Positions 37,597 through 47,568 are shown, counted from the stretch's first letter. The stretch: DNA of 64,000 nt from Blautia schinkii DSM 10518 (GCA_000702025.1 JNKJ01000024.1:47106-111105), one strand, 5' to 3'. Program-made: numbers and translations. The notes: a model not told the origin generated them from the letters alone.

Positions 37597-39144
37597 TTAG
37601 ACACTTGCTCCACAACCAAAATATCGTAAATCAGACCGCCATTCAATCTCAATATGCTCCTCATCATACACAATGATTTTGTGGATCAACTCATCTGTTA
37701 ACTCTTTTGTAAGCTGCAGTTTTTCCCGGTTAATATCTTGAACAGATTTTCCCTTATTCACAGGTATCTTTGCTTCTAATTCCTCGATTTGCTTATTAAT
37801 CTCATCAATTCTCCTCTCCGTCTGCACAATCTCCTTATCATCCTTGTCAAACTTAAAATCTGAAAATACAGATTTCTCGTAATCTTCCATCCGCTTTCTG
37901 AACAGCATATCTTTTCTTTTTTCAAGCCTATCCCTATTCTTCTCAAGATCACCAATCTTTTTATGGATATCCGCATTTATTTTTGCGTACAATTTCTCCA
38001 GATTATCGCGCGAACATAGCACCTCTTCTATCTTAAAAAGAACATACTGCTCGACAAACATAAGATTCGCTTTACTTACACAGTTCTCCCCATTGGCATA
38101 ACTGTACCTCCTTTCACACGAAAAATACGGATTTAAAGATGTTCTCAGACACATTGCATGTTTACAATTTCCACATACAATTTTCCCCTGCAACGGATGT
38201 CCCGATAGCTTTCTTTTTTCAATTCTCTGTCCTTTTTTACGATTCTGTATCTCCTCAAATACCTCCCTGGAAATAATCGCATCATGATGATCCTTATAAA
38301 TTTCCCATTCGCTTCTGGGTTTTATATGGTTCTTCCCCCCTACTTCGGCTCTGTAATACTTATTATAAACCATATCCCCTATGTACACAGGATTCCTGAG
38401 AATTGAACAAACAGCAGCCGTTGTCCATTGGAATTTCTTTCCTAACGGCACCCTGTTAATTTGTTTCTTTGCGTTTCTAAACTCCAATGGTGTATTTATC
38501 CGTTCCTGGTTAAGGATTCTACTGATTTCTGTTGACGTTTTACCTTCCAGCGCAAGTGAAAATATTCTTCTCACAACCTCTGCCTCATCCTCTGCGATGA
38601 TAAGCTTATGTCTGTCTGCCGGGCTTTTCATATATCCAAATGTCGTATTGCCGCTGGCATATTGTCCCTGTTTCTTTCTAGTCTCCAGAGAAGACTTGAC
38701 TTTTAAAGACAGATCTTTTGAGTACAGATCATACATAAGGCCTTTAAATGAACTATTCAGATCATTTGCATTGCCCACAAAGTTCCTGCTGTCATAACCA
38801 TCATTTAAAGAAATAAACCTTACCCCCAGGAAAGGAAAAATATGCTCCTGATAAGAACCCAATTCTATATAATCCCGGGAAAATCTGGAAAAATCTTTTA
38901 CTATGACACAGTCAAAATCCCCATTTTGTATCTGAGATAACATCTTCTGGATTCCCGGACGCCGAAAGTTCGTCCCGCTAAAACCGTCATCTACAAATTC
39001 AGTCAGACTATAGCATTCAAAGTTTTCCATAACGTATTTTTTCAGCATGGTTCTTTGGCTGCTTATGCTATTACTCTCATCCCGCATATCCTCGTCTTCT
39101 TTTGATAAACGAAGGTAAATCGCTATCCGATATCTTTTTTGCAT
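37597..39144 (-). CDS. Large serine recombinase 1
   Basis: A 515-residue site-specific recombinase. Resolvase domain with catalytic S14 (YLRLSKED) and the R-rich DFSRFSRD motif; recombinase domain from about 170; zinc ribbon with CGNCKHAMC...C; then a long coiled coil and DEEHIEIEWRSD tail. Its start lies 22 nt inside recombinase 2. It would integrate or excise the surrounding element. Confidence 0.9.
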   Translation of the reverse strand: MQKRYRIAIYLRLSKEDEDMRDESNSISSQRTMLKKYVMENFECYSLTEFVDDGFSGTNFRRPGIQKMLSQIQNGDFDCVIVKDFSRFSRDYIELGSYQEHIFPFLGVRFISLNDGYDSRNFVGNANDLNSSFKGLMYDLYSKDLSLKVKSSLETRKKQGQYASGNTTFGYMKSPADRHKLIIAEDEAEVVRRIFSLALEGKTSTEISRILNQERINTPLEFRNAKKQINRVPLGKKFQWTTAAVCSILRNPVYIGDMVYNKYYRAEVGGKNHIKPRSEWEIYKDHHDAIISREVFEEIQNRKKGQRIEKRKLSGHPLQGKIVCGNCKHAMCLRTSLNPYFSCERRYSYANGENCVSKANLMFVEQYVLFKIEEVLCSRDNLEKLYAKINADIHKKIGDLEKNRDRLEKRKDMLFRKRMEDYEKSVFSDFKFDKDDKEIVQTERRIDEINKQIEELEAKIPVNKGKSVQDINREKLQLTKELTDELIHKIIVYDEEHIEIEWRSDLRYFGCGASV

Positions 39145-40781
39145 CCGCTCCCCTCCCAGCTCAAAAGGTCATTTTTTCTATAATTAAAGACAATCTCTAC
39201 CCGGGAGCCATTATAAACGTAAATCCGGTCAATCAGGCTTTCAACCAACGTCCTGTCCAGTTCTGCCTCCTTCTTGTACTTCATCAGTCCCCGGATGAAA
39301 TGATTTCTTTTCTCTGCCTCCTTCACGATCCGATACTCCTCCTTTTCCAGCTCGGCAGACCTTTTACTGAGAGTCTCCTTTTCTTTATCCACTTTTCCTT
39401 TTTCCTCAAGAAACGCCTCTCTGGATAATTCGTTTTCTTTATATTGAAGATAAAGCTTACTCCCCTTTAAAATCAACTCCTCCTGTCTTTTTACCGTCTG
39501 TGCCTTCAAACTCTTTATATTGGCTTTCCTCTTCTCTGCTTCCTTTTCGTTTTGTCGGCAATAATACTTTGGACGCATTTTTGAAAATGCAAATTCTTTT
39601 TCTAATATGGATTTTATTATTGTCATCAGCGTTTTCTGGGGAATTCTTTCACTTTGACAGGCATATCCGTCCACTCTGTATCTGTTCTGGCAGGAATAGT
39701 AATAGTTTCTTACAATATTCCCCTTGAGCAGTGTCTTTGTATTAGAAGTTCTTTTCATCTGCTTTCCACACTCACCACAATAAATCACTCCTGCAAATAC
39801 ATCCTCACTTTGCGGAACCTTTTTGGAAAATCCGCGGTTATTTGAATATCTGCTTTGTCTCTCAAACCGCTCCGCCACCTTAAAAAACAAATTTTCCGAT
39901 ATAATTGGCTCATGCGTATGCGTCACAATGGAGATATTATCCTCATGAAGCTCACTCTGCTTATTCTGTCCGGCATACCGTCCGTCTGTAGTAGCCTGAA
40001 AAAGCGTGCCTACATAGCAGGGATTTTTTAGCATATCCTTTATTGTTTCATCTGTCCACTGCAGCAGCGGCTCGCCTTCGGCACAATAAACTTGTTTCGT
40101 CGCGTTGTATACCGTTGGCCGCTGGATTCTATTTTTGTAAAGGTACTCTATAATAGCTTTATAAGTGCTCCCTTGTTCAAACATCTCAAAAATTTTTGCG
40201 ACTATGTCTTTTGTTTCCGTTTGCGGAAAAAGTACAATCTTATCTCCCACAGCTTTCGAATAATATCCGTATGGCGGAGCGCCCCCTGTATAACTCCCCA
40301 TCCTCTGCTTCATCTTTTTTGCAGTTCGTATCCTCTCTCCAATATCCTTTGCGTAAAGCTCATTTACAATATTTTTCAGATTCATGGACAGACGAGCATT
40401 TTCATCCGTAACCGATTCACTGTCAAAATCATCCGTAACCGCAATAAAACGCACTTTCATAAAAGGGAATATCTTTTCAATATAGTTTCCTGTCTCAATA
40501 TAATTTCTGCCGAATCGAGAAAAGTCCTTTACAATCACGCAGTTGATCCTCTTACACCGGACATCCTGCATCATCCGCTCAAAGCCTTCCCGTTCGAAAT
40601 TTGTTCCGGTCTTACCCAGATCAACATAGCAGTCAACCAGCTCAATATTCCCTGATTGCTTGATATACTCCTTAGCAATCTCTATCTGTGTATCTATGGA
40701 TTCATTTTTCCGCTCATCATTGGCAACCGATAATCTGGCGTAGATGCCAGCTCTCCAGGCAGCACCTGTTTCCGCCGTCAT
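39123..40781 (-). CDS. Large serine recombinase 2
   Basis: A 552-residue recombinase: catalytic S18 (YARLSVAND), KDFSRFGRNY, recombinase domain, zinc ribbon (CGECGKQM) and Lys/Glu-rich coiled coil. It starts at an ATG overlapping the stop of recombinase 3 by 4 nt (ATGA), with GGGGAGG upstream, so the two are translationally coupled. Confidence 0.9.
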   Translation of the reverse strand: MTAETGAAWRAGIYARLSVANDERKNESIDTQIEIAKEYIKQSGNIELVDCYVDLGKTGTNFEREGFERMMQDVRCKRINCVIVKDFSRFGRNYIETGNYIEKIFPFMKVRFIAVTDDFDSESVTDENARLSMNLKNIVNELYAKDIGERIRTAKKMKQRMGSYTGGAPPYGYYSKAVGDKIVLFPQTETKDIVAKIFEMFEQGSTYKAIIEYLYKNRIQRPTVYNATKQVYCAEGEPLLQWTDETIKDMLKNPCYVGTLFQATTDGRYAGQNKQSELHEDNISIVTHTHEPIISENLFFKVAERFERQSRYSNNRGFSKKVPQSEDVFAGVIYCGECGKQMKRTSNTKTLLKGNIVRNYYYSCQNRYRVDGYACQSERIPQKTLMTIIKSILEKEFAFSKMRPKYYCRQNEKEAEKRKANIKSLKAQTVKRQEELILKGSKLYLQYKENELSREAFLEEKGKVDKEKETLSKRSAELEKEEYRIVKEAEKRNHFIRGLMKYKKEAELDRTLVESLIDRIYVYNGSRVEIVFNYRKNDLLSWEGSGCKKDIG

Positions 40782-42430
40782 ACCTCGTCACCTCCCCTGG
40801 CTTTGGATTCTACATAGTCCTGGATCATCAGCATTTTCTGAAATTCTTCTTCACTTTTAAACTCTACATAAACCCTTTTATCTTCATAAACCTCTACCCG
40901 GCTGACAAAGCTTACAAGAGTATCACGGTTCAACTCTGTCAGCTTCATCACGTTCTTCAGTTTTTCCAGCCTTACACCGGATGCAACTCCGTTACGGAAT
41001 AACTGTTTGATCATCTCCTTCTGCCTCTGCAGGGCCGTTTTTGCCTCCTCATACTGCTTCTCATAGATTGCCCGGAAGTTCTTAAAGTCCGCTTCCGTTA
41101 TCAATCCTGACTTTAAATCCTGATACAGGCCCGCACGGAGTTCCAAATACTTCTCCTGTTCCTTGGTAAGCCGTTCTAATTCCTTGTCAAATCTCGCCAC
41201 TTCTGCAAAGTCGACTTCCATTTTCTGTATATGCTCCAACTGGCTGCACACATCCAGGAAAACCGCAACATACGTCTGCACGATCTGGAACACAACAGAT
41301 CTCAGTTCCCCTTCATGTATGCTATGCCTTGTACATCCCTCACCATTATTTCTGGTGGAACATATATAATAAACATTTACTTCCTCTTTGTACCGGTTGA
41401 TTCTTCTGACCATTGGCGCCTTACAATCTCCACAGAACAGAAAGCCAGAAAAAAGAGGCGCACATCCCGTTTTTGAATCCACTTTTGCCTGTATTGGCAA
41501 AAGCTTCTGCACTGTCTCAAAATCTTCTGCAGAAATAATCGCTTCATGGGTCCCCTTTACCCGGTCCCATTCTTCTTTCGGTTTTATCACTTCTTTTTTC
41601 GACTTATAACTGACTTTTTCATACTTTCCCTGTACCATCACACCAGTGTACATTTCATTCGTCAATATCCTTTTTACTGCTACTGGCGACCACTTCGCTG
41701 CTGTTCCGGTCCGAAAAGACGTAGATATATTATCTCCTCGGGCTCTCTTATATTCAAGTGGGGAAAGAATGCCAAGCCCATTGAGTCTCTGGGCAATTGC
41801 CGGCATACTTATCCCTTCCAACCTCCAGGCAAATATTTTGCGGACAACATCTGCAGCATAATCATCAATAGAGAGCTTATATTTATCATCCTCCGACTTC
41901 TTATAACCATAAACTGCAAATGCACCTATATATTTCCCCTGCAATCTCTTCATTTTTTTCTGACTTCTTACTTTTTGAGAAATATCACGGCAATAGGAAT
42001 CATTGATAAAATTCTTCACCGGAAGTACCAGGGACTTCGTATTATGATCTGCGGTCTGGCTGTCAAAACTATCCGTCACAGCTATAAAACGCACGTGAAA
42101 AGCCGGGAAGGTCTTTTGAATCAACCGCCCGGCTTCAATATAATCTCGTCCCAATCTGGACAAGTCTTTCACTATCACGCAATTCACATTTCCCGCTTCG
42201 ATGTCGGCCATCATCCGTTTAAACTCCGGCCTGTCAAAATTGGTTCCGGAATATCCATCATCTACATAGATGTCGAACAATTCCATATCGTCATGCTCTC
42301 TTACATAAGAGCGAACCAATTCCCTCTGCGAGCTGATGCTGTTGCTTTCTGATTTACTGGTTCCGTCAATATCCTCATCATCTCTCGACAAACGAAGATA
42401 AATCGCAACGGAATACATCTGTTCTTTCAT
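40778..42430 (-). CDS. Large serine recombinase 3
   Basis: A 550-residue recombinase, first gene of the three-recombinase operon. Catalytic S15 (YLRLSRDDED), KDLSRLGRDY, recombinase domain, zinc ribbon (CGDCKAPM) and coiled coil ending in VEVYEDKRVYVEFK. AGGAG precedes the ATG. Sequence differs markedly from the other two, so the trio is not a recent tandem duplication. Confidence 0.9.
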   Translation of the reverse strand: MKEQMYSVAIYLRLSRDDEDIDGTSKSESNSISSQRELVRSYVREHDDMELFDIYVDDGYSGTNFDRPEFKRMMADIEAGNVNCVIVKDLSRLGRDYIEAGRLIQKTFPAFHVRFIAVTDSFDSQTADHNTKSLVLPVKNFINDSYCRDISQKVRSQKKMKRLQGKYIGAFAVYGYKKSEDDKYKLSIDDYAADVVRKIFAWRLEGISMPAIAQRLNGLGILSPLEYKRARGDNISTSFRTGTAAKWSPVAVKRILTNEMYTGVMVQGKYEKVSYKSKKEVIKPKEEWDRVKGTHEAIISAEDFETVQKLLPIQAKVDSKTGCAPLFSGFLFCGDCKAPMVRRINRYKEEVNVYYICSTRNNGEGCTRHSIHEGELRSVVFQIVQTYVAVFLDVCSQLEHIQKMEVDFAEVARFDKELERLTKEQEKYLELRAGLYQDLKSGLITEADFKNFRAIYEKQYEEAKTALQRQKEMIKQLFRNGVASGVRLEKLKNVMKLTELNRDTLVSFVSRVEVYEDKRVYVEFKSEEEFQKMLMIQDYVESKARGGDEV

Positions 42431-42596
42431 AATGCGTCACTCCTAACTTCATTCTCTTATTCACACGGTTATGTGCTTTCAGTTAGCGAACCTGTCCTAC
42501 GAGGTCTGCATTCTTTCATAAAGCTAGGATTTTGCTGTTTAATCCTGCTTATAGGTTACCATAACTCTGTATTGATGTAAAGATTTTAAACACACT

Positions 42597-42866
42597 CTAA
42601 TACTTTATTTCTGCAACTTTTCTGATATACTGCTTCATTCTGTCGTTCAAGGTTTCATTGCAGTTGGAGTATCCGATCTTTACCACATAATCCCCAACTC
42701 TTACAAGAAAGGGATTTCCTACCTGCCTAACGTAATTCTCGACCCTGGCTGAAACAGATTTTTTCATATCAATTTCAATATTACTAATATCTACAAGTGT
42801 CTCCGGCTTCGCTTCTCTTATGTCCATCTGCTCCATCTTCTGTAATTCTTCCTTTGACAAATACAT
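42597..42866 (-). CDS. DUF6870-like small mobile-element protein
   Basis: An 89-residue protein with LSKEELQKMEQMDI, ETLVDISNIEID and GDYVVKIGYSN, the pattern I associate with DUF6870 proteins of Firmicute mobile elements. The second of two close ATGs is used, since GGAGGG is 6 bases before it and touches the first. It lies upstream of the recombinase operon on the same strand. Function unknown. Confidence 0.72.
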   Translation of the reverse strand: MYLSKEELQKMEQMDIREAKPETLVDISNIEIDMKKSVSARVENYVRQVGNPFLVRVGDYVVKIGYSNCNETLNDRMKQYIRKVAEIKY

Positions 42867-42923
42867 ATACATCCCTCCGACACTATAATGTATTTCATAC
42901 AGGGATTGTCCTATACACGCAAG

Positions 42924-43106
42924 TTATTTTACAAAGATATCCAGCATTTGTTGAAATGCCCTCTCCTGCTTGTTGCATTGCTCTATGTATGCGCCGGCAA
43001 TCCCTCTATCCGGGCTGTCACACCCGATCCGCTCAACAATAACTCCATAGCCATGAAGTCTGTCGAAAAAACGGAAGGTATCTTCTTGATAATAAGTTTT
43101 TTCATT
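42924..43106 (-). pseudogene. Start-less 60-codon remnant
   Basis: A reading frame (TFRFFDRLHGYGVIVERIGC... to QQMLDIFVK) has normal coding-like composition and a stop at 42924 but no start codon; an in-frame TAA lies just upstream. An ATG upstream is in another frame, so a frameshift probably inactivated it. It looks like a conserved mobile-element small protein, unidentified. Confidence 0.5.
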
Positions 43107-43433
43107 TTATTGCAAACACTCGGAAGGCGTTAATAGCTCAGAGCCAAAGTCCTACATACGTATGATACAACGATAGACCATTTAAACAACATCATATTGT
43201 AAATTATGAGTACTATAAGCATTAATAAGCAGCTACCATATGGCAAAATTCCTATTTTACAATGACGGTTTATCCACATTGACAGATTCAGAATTTACAG
43301 ACATTATCCACTCTTGATACTGAGTACCGTACATTTTCAAATAATTTTTTAGTAAATAATCTTTCAAAATAAAGTTTGTATAAGTTAACTGTGAAATAAC
43401 GACCTATATTCATCTGCTAATAAAAATAAGCAT

Positions 43434-43473
43434 AAATAAAGGACAAAGTAATTTTCCTCTTTGCCCTTTATTT
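43434..43473. terminator. Hairpin with flanking A/T runs
   Basis: A 15-bp stem with one mismatch (43434-43448 with 43459-43473) in an otherwise gene-free stretch; likely a bidirectional terminator relic. Confidence 0.6.
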
Positions 43474-43559
43474 AACACTTCAAAACAATGTTCTCATTCT
43501 ATAATCTTATCATTAACATATTTACAACTATAAATGAGCAGATATTCAGATTTTCGCAA

Positions 43560-43925
43560 AACCACCCTACCAATTCTAATACATCCTCAATTAATGCACC
43601 ATTTTTAATGAACTGATACAGGTTTCCCAGCTGTTCCTCTTTTACCTACTTCCGCATATAGGAGTATCCTTCTTCAAATGTACAGTATTTTCCTGAATGC
43701 ATGCAGCATAGATAGCGGACCAGTGACATGATCAGTCAATACCTATGGATTCCCTGCCTAGAACGGATCTGATATTTATCCAGTCGAGCCTGCTTTTGCT
43801 TTGGTGGAAAAATAATTCGATTGACCTGTGTCCAGCTTCACGGACAATCTCCGAATCACTTAAACTGCAATATGTGCTCAGCAGGTACAGGCATTCACTC
43901 TTTTTATTGCGGTTATAGAAATGGA
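43560..43925 (-). pseudogene. Decayed DDE transposase fragment (IS4-like)
   Basis: Minus-strand translation gives FYNRNKKSECLYLLSTYC then SLSDSEIVREAGHRSIELFF, the C-terminal catalytic-Glu region pattern (SDxEIVRxYGxRWxIExFF) of IS4-type transposases, before hitting stops and frameshifts. It is a relic with no intact ends found. Confidence 0.6.
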
Positions 43926-43970
43926 AAAATCCTTAAAGCATACAGGTTGCATGCTTTAGGGATTTTCCCA
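43922..43970 (-). terminator. Strong hairpin after the peptide ABC exporter gene
   Basis: A 20-bp nearly perfect stem (43922-43941 with 43951-43970) begins right after the exporter stop codon. It probably terminates the peptide operon, though the following T-run is weak in that direction. Confidence 0.65.
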
Positions 43971-43973
43971 TTT

Positions 43974-45632
43974 TTATTTTACTAATGCCATCTTAACTTC
44001 ATCCAAGTTTCCATCTTTTAATTCATAAACCTTATCAAATTTATTTAGATATTGTAGCTGGTGAGTAATTAATAAGACTATTTTATCTTTAAACAATTTT
44101 AACCCCTCAGAGAAAAGCCATTCTTCAGACTCTTGATCAAAATTGGCAGTTCCCTCATCTAATATTAAAATAGGTGATTTTTTAAGTACTGCACGTATAA
44201 TTGCTATCTTTTGTTTTTCCCCTCCTGATAAATTTGCACTCTCAACACCAATTTTTGTATTAATACCGTCGGAAAGATGTTTTAATAACTCTGTCATTCC
44301 TAATAATGAGAATGTTTCCAAAATCTCCTGTTCACTATAATTTCCAAAACTATCAACATTTTCTCGAATAGTTTCTTGAAAAAGATAAGGCGATTGAGTA
44401 ACTACCGAAAAGAAAGAACGATAGATTGCCAAATCTATTTCTGTAGCATCTATACCATCTACGAGTATTTTTCCTGATTCCGGTTCATAGAGCCGAAGCA
44501 ACAGATGAAGCAGGGTACTTTTTCCACTCCCGTTTTCACCTATAATAGCTATTTTTTCGCCCTTTTTCATCTCAAACGATACATCCGATAAAATTTTCCG
44601 CTGATTATATCGAAAATCAACTCTATCTATTAATATTTTGTTAGGAGGCATTACAGAACTAATCGGAGAATTCTTTTCCTCTTCTAAGTTAAAAAACTCT
44701 TGCAGACGGGAAAATGACGGTCTGACCTGAGCTACAATCATTTTAATATTAATTAGGATGGTAATTGGGCCTGTTACATTACCACTGTAAGAAATAAATG
44801 CCAAAAGACTACCAAGTGTGATTTTTTCTCTGCAAACAAAATACCCTCCTATAAAATAGAATATGGCTATGACAATACCTTCAATAATTGTTCCTATAGA
44901 ATTATTATAAAGCTCTATCATATCTAGTTTACGTTCACATTCTAAAATGTCTTTTTTCTTAAAGGAAAAAGCACTTATTTCTTTAAAATTCCTATTTAAC
45001 AATTTAATTTCTTTAATGCCTGCTATTCTATCTGCCATCCATGAATTAAAAATTTGATTTTCTTTAATATATTTATCTGTCAATTTCTCTTTTTTATCAC
45101 TAAATAAATATATGAAATATATCTTAACTGGAATACATATAATAATACATAATGCCATCTTCCAATTGATATAAAATAATCCCGCTAAACCTGTGATAAC
45201 ACGCAAAACATAATTAAAAATATGTATAATACCTTTATCAACTAATATACTTGTACAATTAATGTCAGTATTTAACTCATTTATAATACCAGCGCTATTT
45301 CTATTAATAAAATAATCTATTTTCAACCGAAGTAATTTCTCAAATCCATCCTTATGTAATTCGTGTTGTAATTTTATTTTCAAAGATAATAAATTTCTAC
45401 TTTGAGCTATTTCTAAAATTTGAATACAAAGAATAGTAAATATTAATAACATAGTTGATATTGCTATAACTCTATAATCTAATTTTAACAAACCTTTATC
45501 TGTAATATTTCTAGTAATTAACGGTTGAAAAAAGGACATAAGCATAGATAAAACGCTGCATGCTATTATAAGTGCAAATTTTACTTTATACGGTTTCAAT
45601 ACACTCCAAATTTTTATTAGTATTTTTTCCAT
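43974..45632 (-). CDS. Peptide-exporter type ABC transporter (membrane + ATPase)
   Basis: A 552-residue half-transporter: six membrane helices (about 1-300) then an NBD with GENGSGKST, signature LSGGEKQK, ILILDEGTANFD and a switch His (ITHQLQ). There is no C39 peptidase domain at the N-terminus, unlike many bacteriocin exporters, so leader removal must be done by another enzyme, presumably the S8 peptidase encoded 97 bp upstream. ATG at 45632 is preferred to one six codons upstream because GAGG precedes it. Last gene of the peptide locus. Confidence 0.87.
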   Translation of the reverse strand: MEKILIKIWSVLKPYKVKFALIIACSVLSMLMSFFQPLITRNITDKGLLKLDYRVIAISTMLLIFTILCIQILEIAQSRNLLSLKIKLQHELHKDGFEKLLRLKIDYFINRNSAGIINELNTDINCTSILVDKGIIHIFNYVLRVITGLAGLFYINWKMALCIIICIPVKIYFIYLFSDKKEKLTDKYIKENQIFNSWMADRIAGIKEIKLLNRNFKEISAFSFKKKDILECERKLDMIELYNNSIGTIIEGIVIAIFYFIGGYFVCREKITLGSLLAFISYSGNVTGPITILINIKMIVAQVRPSFSRLQEFFNLEEEKNSPISSVMPPNKILIDRVDFRYNQRKILSDVSFEMKKGEKIAIIGENGSGKSTLLHLLLRLYEPESGKILVDGIDATEIDLAIYRSFFSVVTQSPYLFQETIRENVDSFGNYSEQEILETFSLLGMTELLKHLSDGINTKIGVESANLSGGEKQKIAIIRAVLKKSPILILDEGTANFDQESEEWLFSEGLKLFKDKIVLLITHQLQYLNKFDKVYELKDGNLDEVKMALVK

Positions 45633-45729
45633 CGTGTTTTCCTCGTCCATGCTAAAGAAAAATAAAGTTTAATAGGATATCATTATATCATTAACAAATA
45701 GAGATTCTTCTAAAATTGTAGGGAATATA

Positions 45730-46836
45730 CTACGAAAAGAAAGCCAAAATGTAATCTAAAACACTTCTTATTTTCAAACATAACTTTATTGAATCACTAC
45801 TAGTAATTATTATTGCTTTCCCTTTATTTTCAATTATAAGATCTATATTTTCCCATAAATTATTAATTTGATACCTAAAATCATTCAGATTTAATATAAT
45901 AAGATCTGGTAAATAAATTCTTTCAATTGTACAGATAAGTTTACAAGAGACTTTTTCATCTTTATGACAATATAGGTGAATTGGTATATCACCTTGTCTA
46001 TCGTAATCATAAAATATTAATGAACTATACCCTAAATCCTGCAACTCTTTTTGCAATCTTTTAGCTATATTAAAATTATTAATACATACTATTGGAATTT
46101 GGGAATGTAAATCTTGATTTTCTACATGTAAAGTAATATTATCTCCTCTGCACAATGGTACGCAATTAGTTCTTAACTTTGAAAGCACCTTTTCAAAATC
46201 TGCATCTTGCATATATTTCAATATATTTGATATTTGTCCAGTTATTATTGGAGCTGCAAAGCTATTACCATCTGATAAGAAAGAATTATCACTGAACAAA
46301 GGCGAAGAGTAATTTGCAACTAATGAATTTTCAATATTTAGGTTATCACACATTTGAAAACCATATTCTCCAAACTTCAATATTTTACTAATATCTCTTC
46401 GGACACCAAATACCTTTTTGCAAACTGCTGGAAAAGATAAAATATTATTATTACAAAAAGCTGAAACAATAAAAATATTATTATTTATTAGATTTTCTAT
46501 TACTGGTTCCATTTTTTTATAATCTATATAATTTTGTGTTCCGCAGCTCATATTTATTACGGCTACATTAAGATTTAAACAGAATTTCAACATTAAAATA
46601 ACATCTTCAACATCTGCACTACCATTCCGAAATATATTTAAATCATATATCTCTATTTCCTTATTAACTTGATTCAAAATGCGGGCACACATTGTGCCAT
46701 GTTCTCCACAACAGTCCTCCTCTAAAATTTTATTACAAATCACATTACCATTTTCAATCTTATAATGCTTAATATTTTCCCTCGCTAAATTCGAGTTTCT
46801 CTTTACCCCATCATCTATTAATGCAATTTTTATCAT
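45730..46836 (-). CDS. S8 (subtilisin-like) peptidase with extra C-terminal domain
   Basis: A 368-residue protease with no signal peptide. Triad: D8 (ALIDDGV), H46 (GEHGTMCARI), S192 (DGNSFAAP); the oxyanion Asn is N129 or N130. Residues about 216-368 are not protease: IPIVCINNFNIAKRLQKE, then GYSSLIFYDYDRQGDIPIH and PDLIILNLND resemble the second half of the TIGR04066-like protein at 48745. It probably cleaves the modified precursors encoded upstream before export. Cytoplasmic location inferred. The gene is AT-rich like the rest of the locus. Confidence 0.82.
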   Translation of the reverse strand: MIKIALIDDGVKRNSNLARENIKHYKIENGNVICNKILEEDCCGEHGTMCARILNQVNKEIEIYDLNIFRNGSADVEDVILMLKFCLNLNVAVINMSCGTQNYIDYKKMEPVIENLINNNIFIVSAFCNNNILSFPAVCKKVFGVRRDISKILKFGEYGFQMCDNLNIENSLVANYSSPLFSDNSFLSDGNSFAAPIITGQISNILKYMQDADFEKVLSKLRTNCVPLCRGDNITLHVENQDLHSQIPIVCINNFNIAKRLQKELQDLGYSSLIFYDYDRQGDIPIHLYCHKDEKVSCKLICTIERIYLPDLIILNLNDFRYQINNLWENIDLIIENKGKAIIITSSDSIKLCLKIRSVLDYILAFFS

Positions 46837-47010
46837 AGTCCCTCTTCTTTATCTAGCACAATGAATAATAAATAACTGTCACATTGGCTTGTCTTATTGT
46901 TTATTTTCCACATTGTCGTCAATCGCCGTAGCCACAGTTACAACTAATGTGGTCAACTTAATTGTAATTACTCACAAAATACTTGGCTTAATTTTAGCTA
47001 AACATTCTCA

Positions 47011-47146
47011 TCCATTGCGCAGCGGGATGAGATTGATTTCATCATAGATTACAAGCCTTGTAATCACAAAGGACCTGTAAAACTGCGTATTGTCCGGATT
47101 ATACTTGATGACGGTACAATAGAAACCCTTGCAACAAATTATTGAT
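47011..47146 (+). pseudogene. IS4-type transposase fragment
   Basis: Rightward translation gives RDEIDFIIDYKPCN then KLRIVRIILDDGTIETLATN and a stop, matching the part of IS4-type transposases where V/I-R-hydrophobic-LDDG(S/T)xExLxTN occurs. Both flanks are non-coding, so only an internal relic remains. Confidence 0.62.
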
Positions 47147-47194
47147 TATACTAGAAACTTTTACTTAATTCTATTTAAAAAGCATACCTTTTCA

Positions 47195-47233
47195 GGCTTT
47201 TGATTTAGCTCTACTATCTCTAAATCAAAAGCC
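47195..47233. terminator. 14-bp perfect hairpin downstream of the precursor genes
   Basis: 47195-47208 pairs perfectly with 47220-47233. A T-run follows at about 47238-47246 on the plus strand but not on the minus strand, so for the leftward peptide operon it may act as an mRNA 3' protecting hairpin or partial terminator between precursor genes and the protease/exporter genes. Confidence 0.55.
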
Positions 47234-47361
47234 CACTTTAATTTTTTCTATATAATTTTGATATTTCTTAAGTGTCCTTATTGAGCCAAATAATTACCAC
47301 CTACCCAACTCTATTTCATGTAAGCCAGCCAATAAAGAGACCAGGAAATCCAAGTTCCGAA

Positions 47362-47568
47362 TTATTGCCAATGACCCATATACTGTTTATGAGAAACCGT
47401 ATATGATCCCTCTGAATCATAAACTAATCTGTACTCATACACATTCATGTAATCCCAAGATGGAACGCTTCCACACCCCTGACAATTCCCTTTGCATCTG
47501 CAATTACATGCATATAATTGTAAAGTGTTTTGAAATGGATTTCTTTGTTTTGTCAATACTTTTTTCAT
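47362..47568 (-). CDS. Cys-rich RiPP precursor peptide 1 (CLI_3235-like)
   Basis: A 68-residue precursor. Basic leader (1-17), LY at 18-19, then Cys at 21, 23, 25, 29 and 32 followed by CGSVPSWDYMNV (32-43) and a 25-residue tail. GGAG precedes the ATG. It closely resembles precursor 4, especially in the tail (RLVYDSEGSY), so these two are paralogues. Expected to be modified by the radical SAM protein CcpM. Product activity unknown. Confidence 0.85.
   Translation of the reverse strand: MKKVLTKQRNPFQNTLQLYACNCRCKGNCQGCGSVPSWDYMNVYEYRLVYDSEGSYTVSHKQYMGHWQ

Larger units (their letters stand above)
46837..47361. other. Gap in the peptide operon containing a transposase relic
   Basis: This 525-bp gap lies between the precursor genes and the S8 peptidase gene. 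It holds a rightward transposase fragment and a strong hairpin (both annotated). No other gene is supported. Confidence 0.6.
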
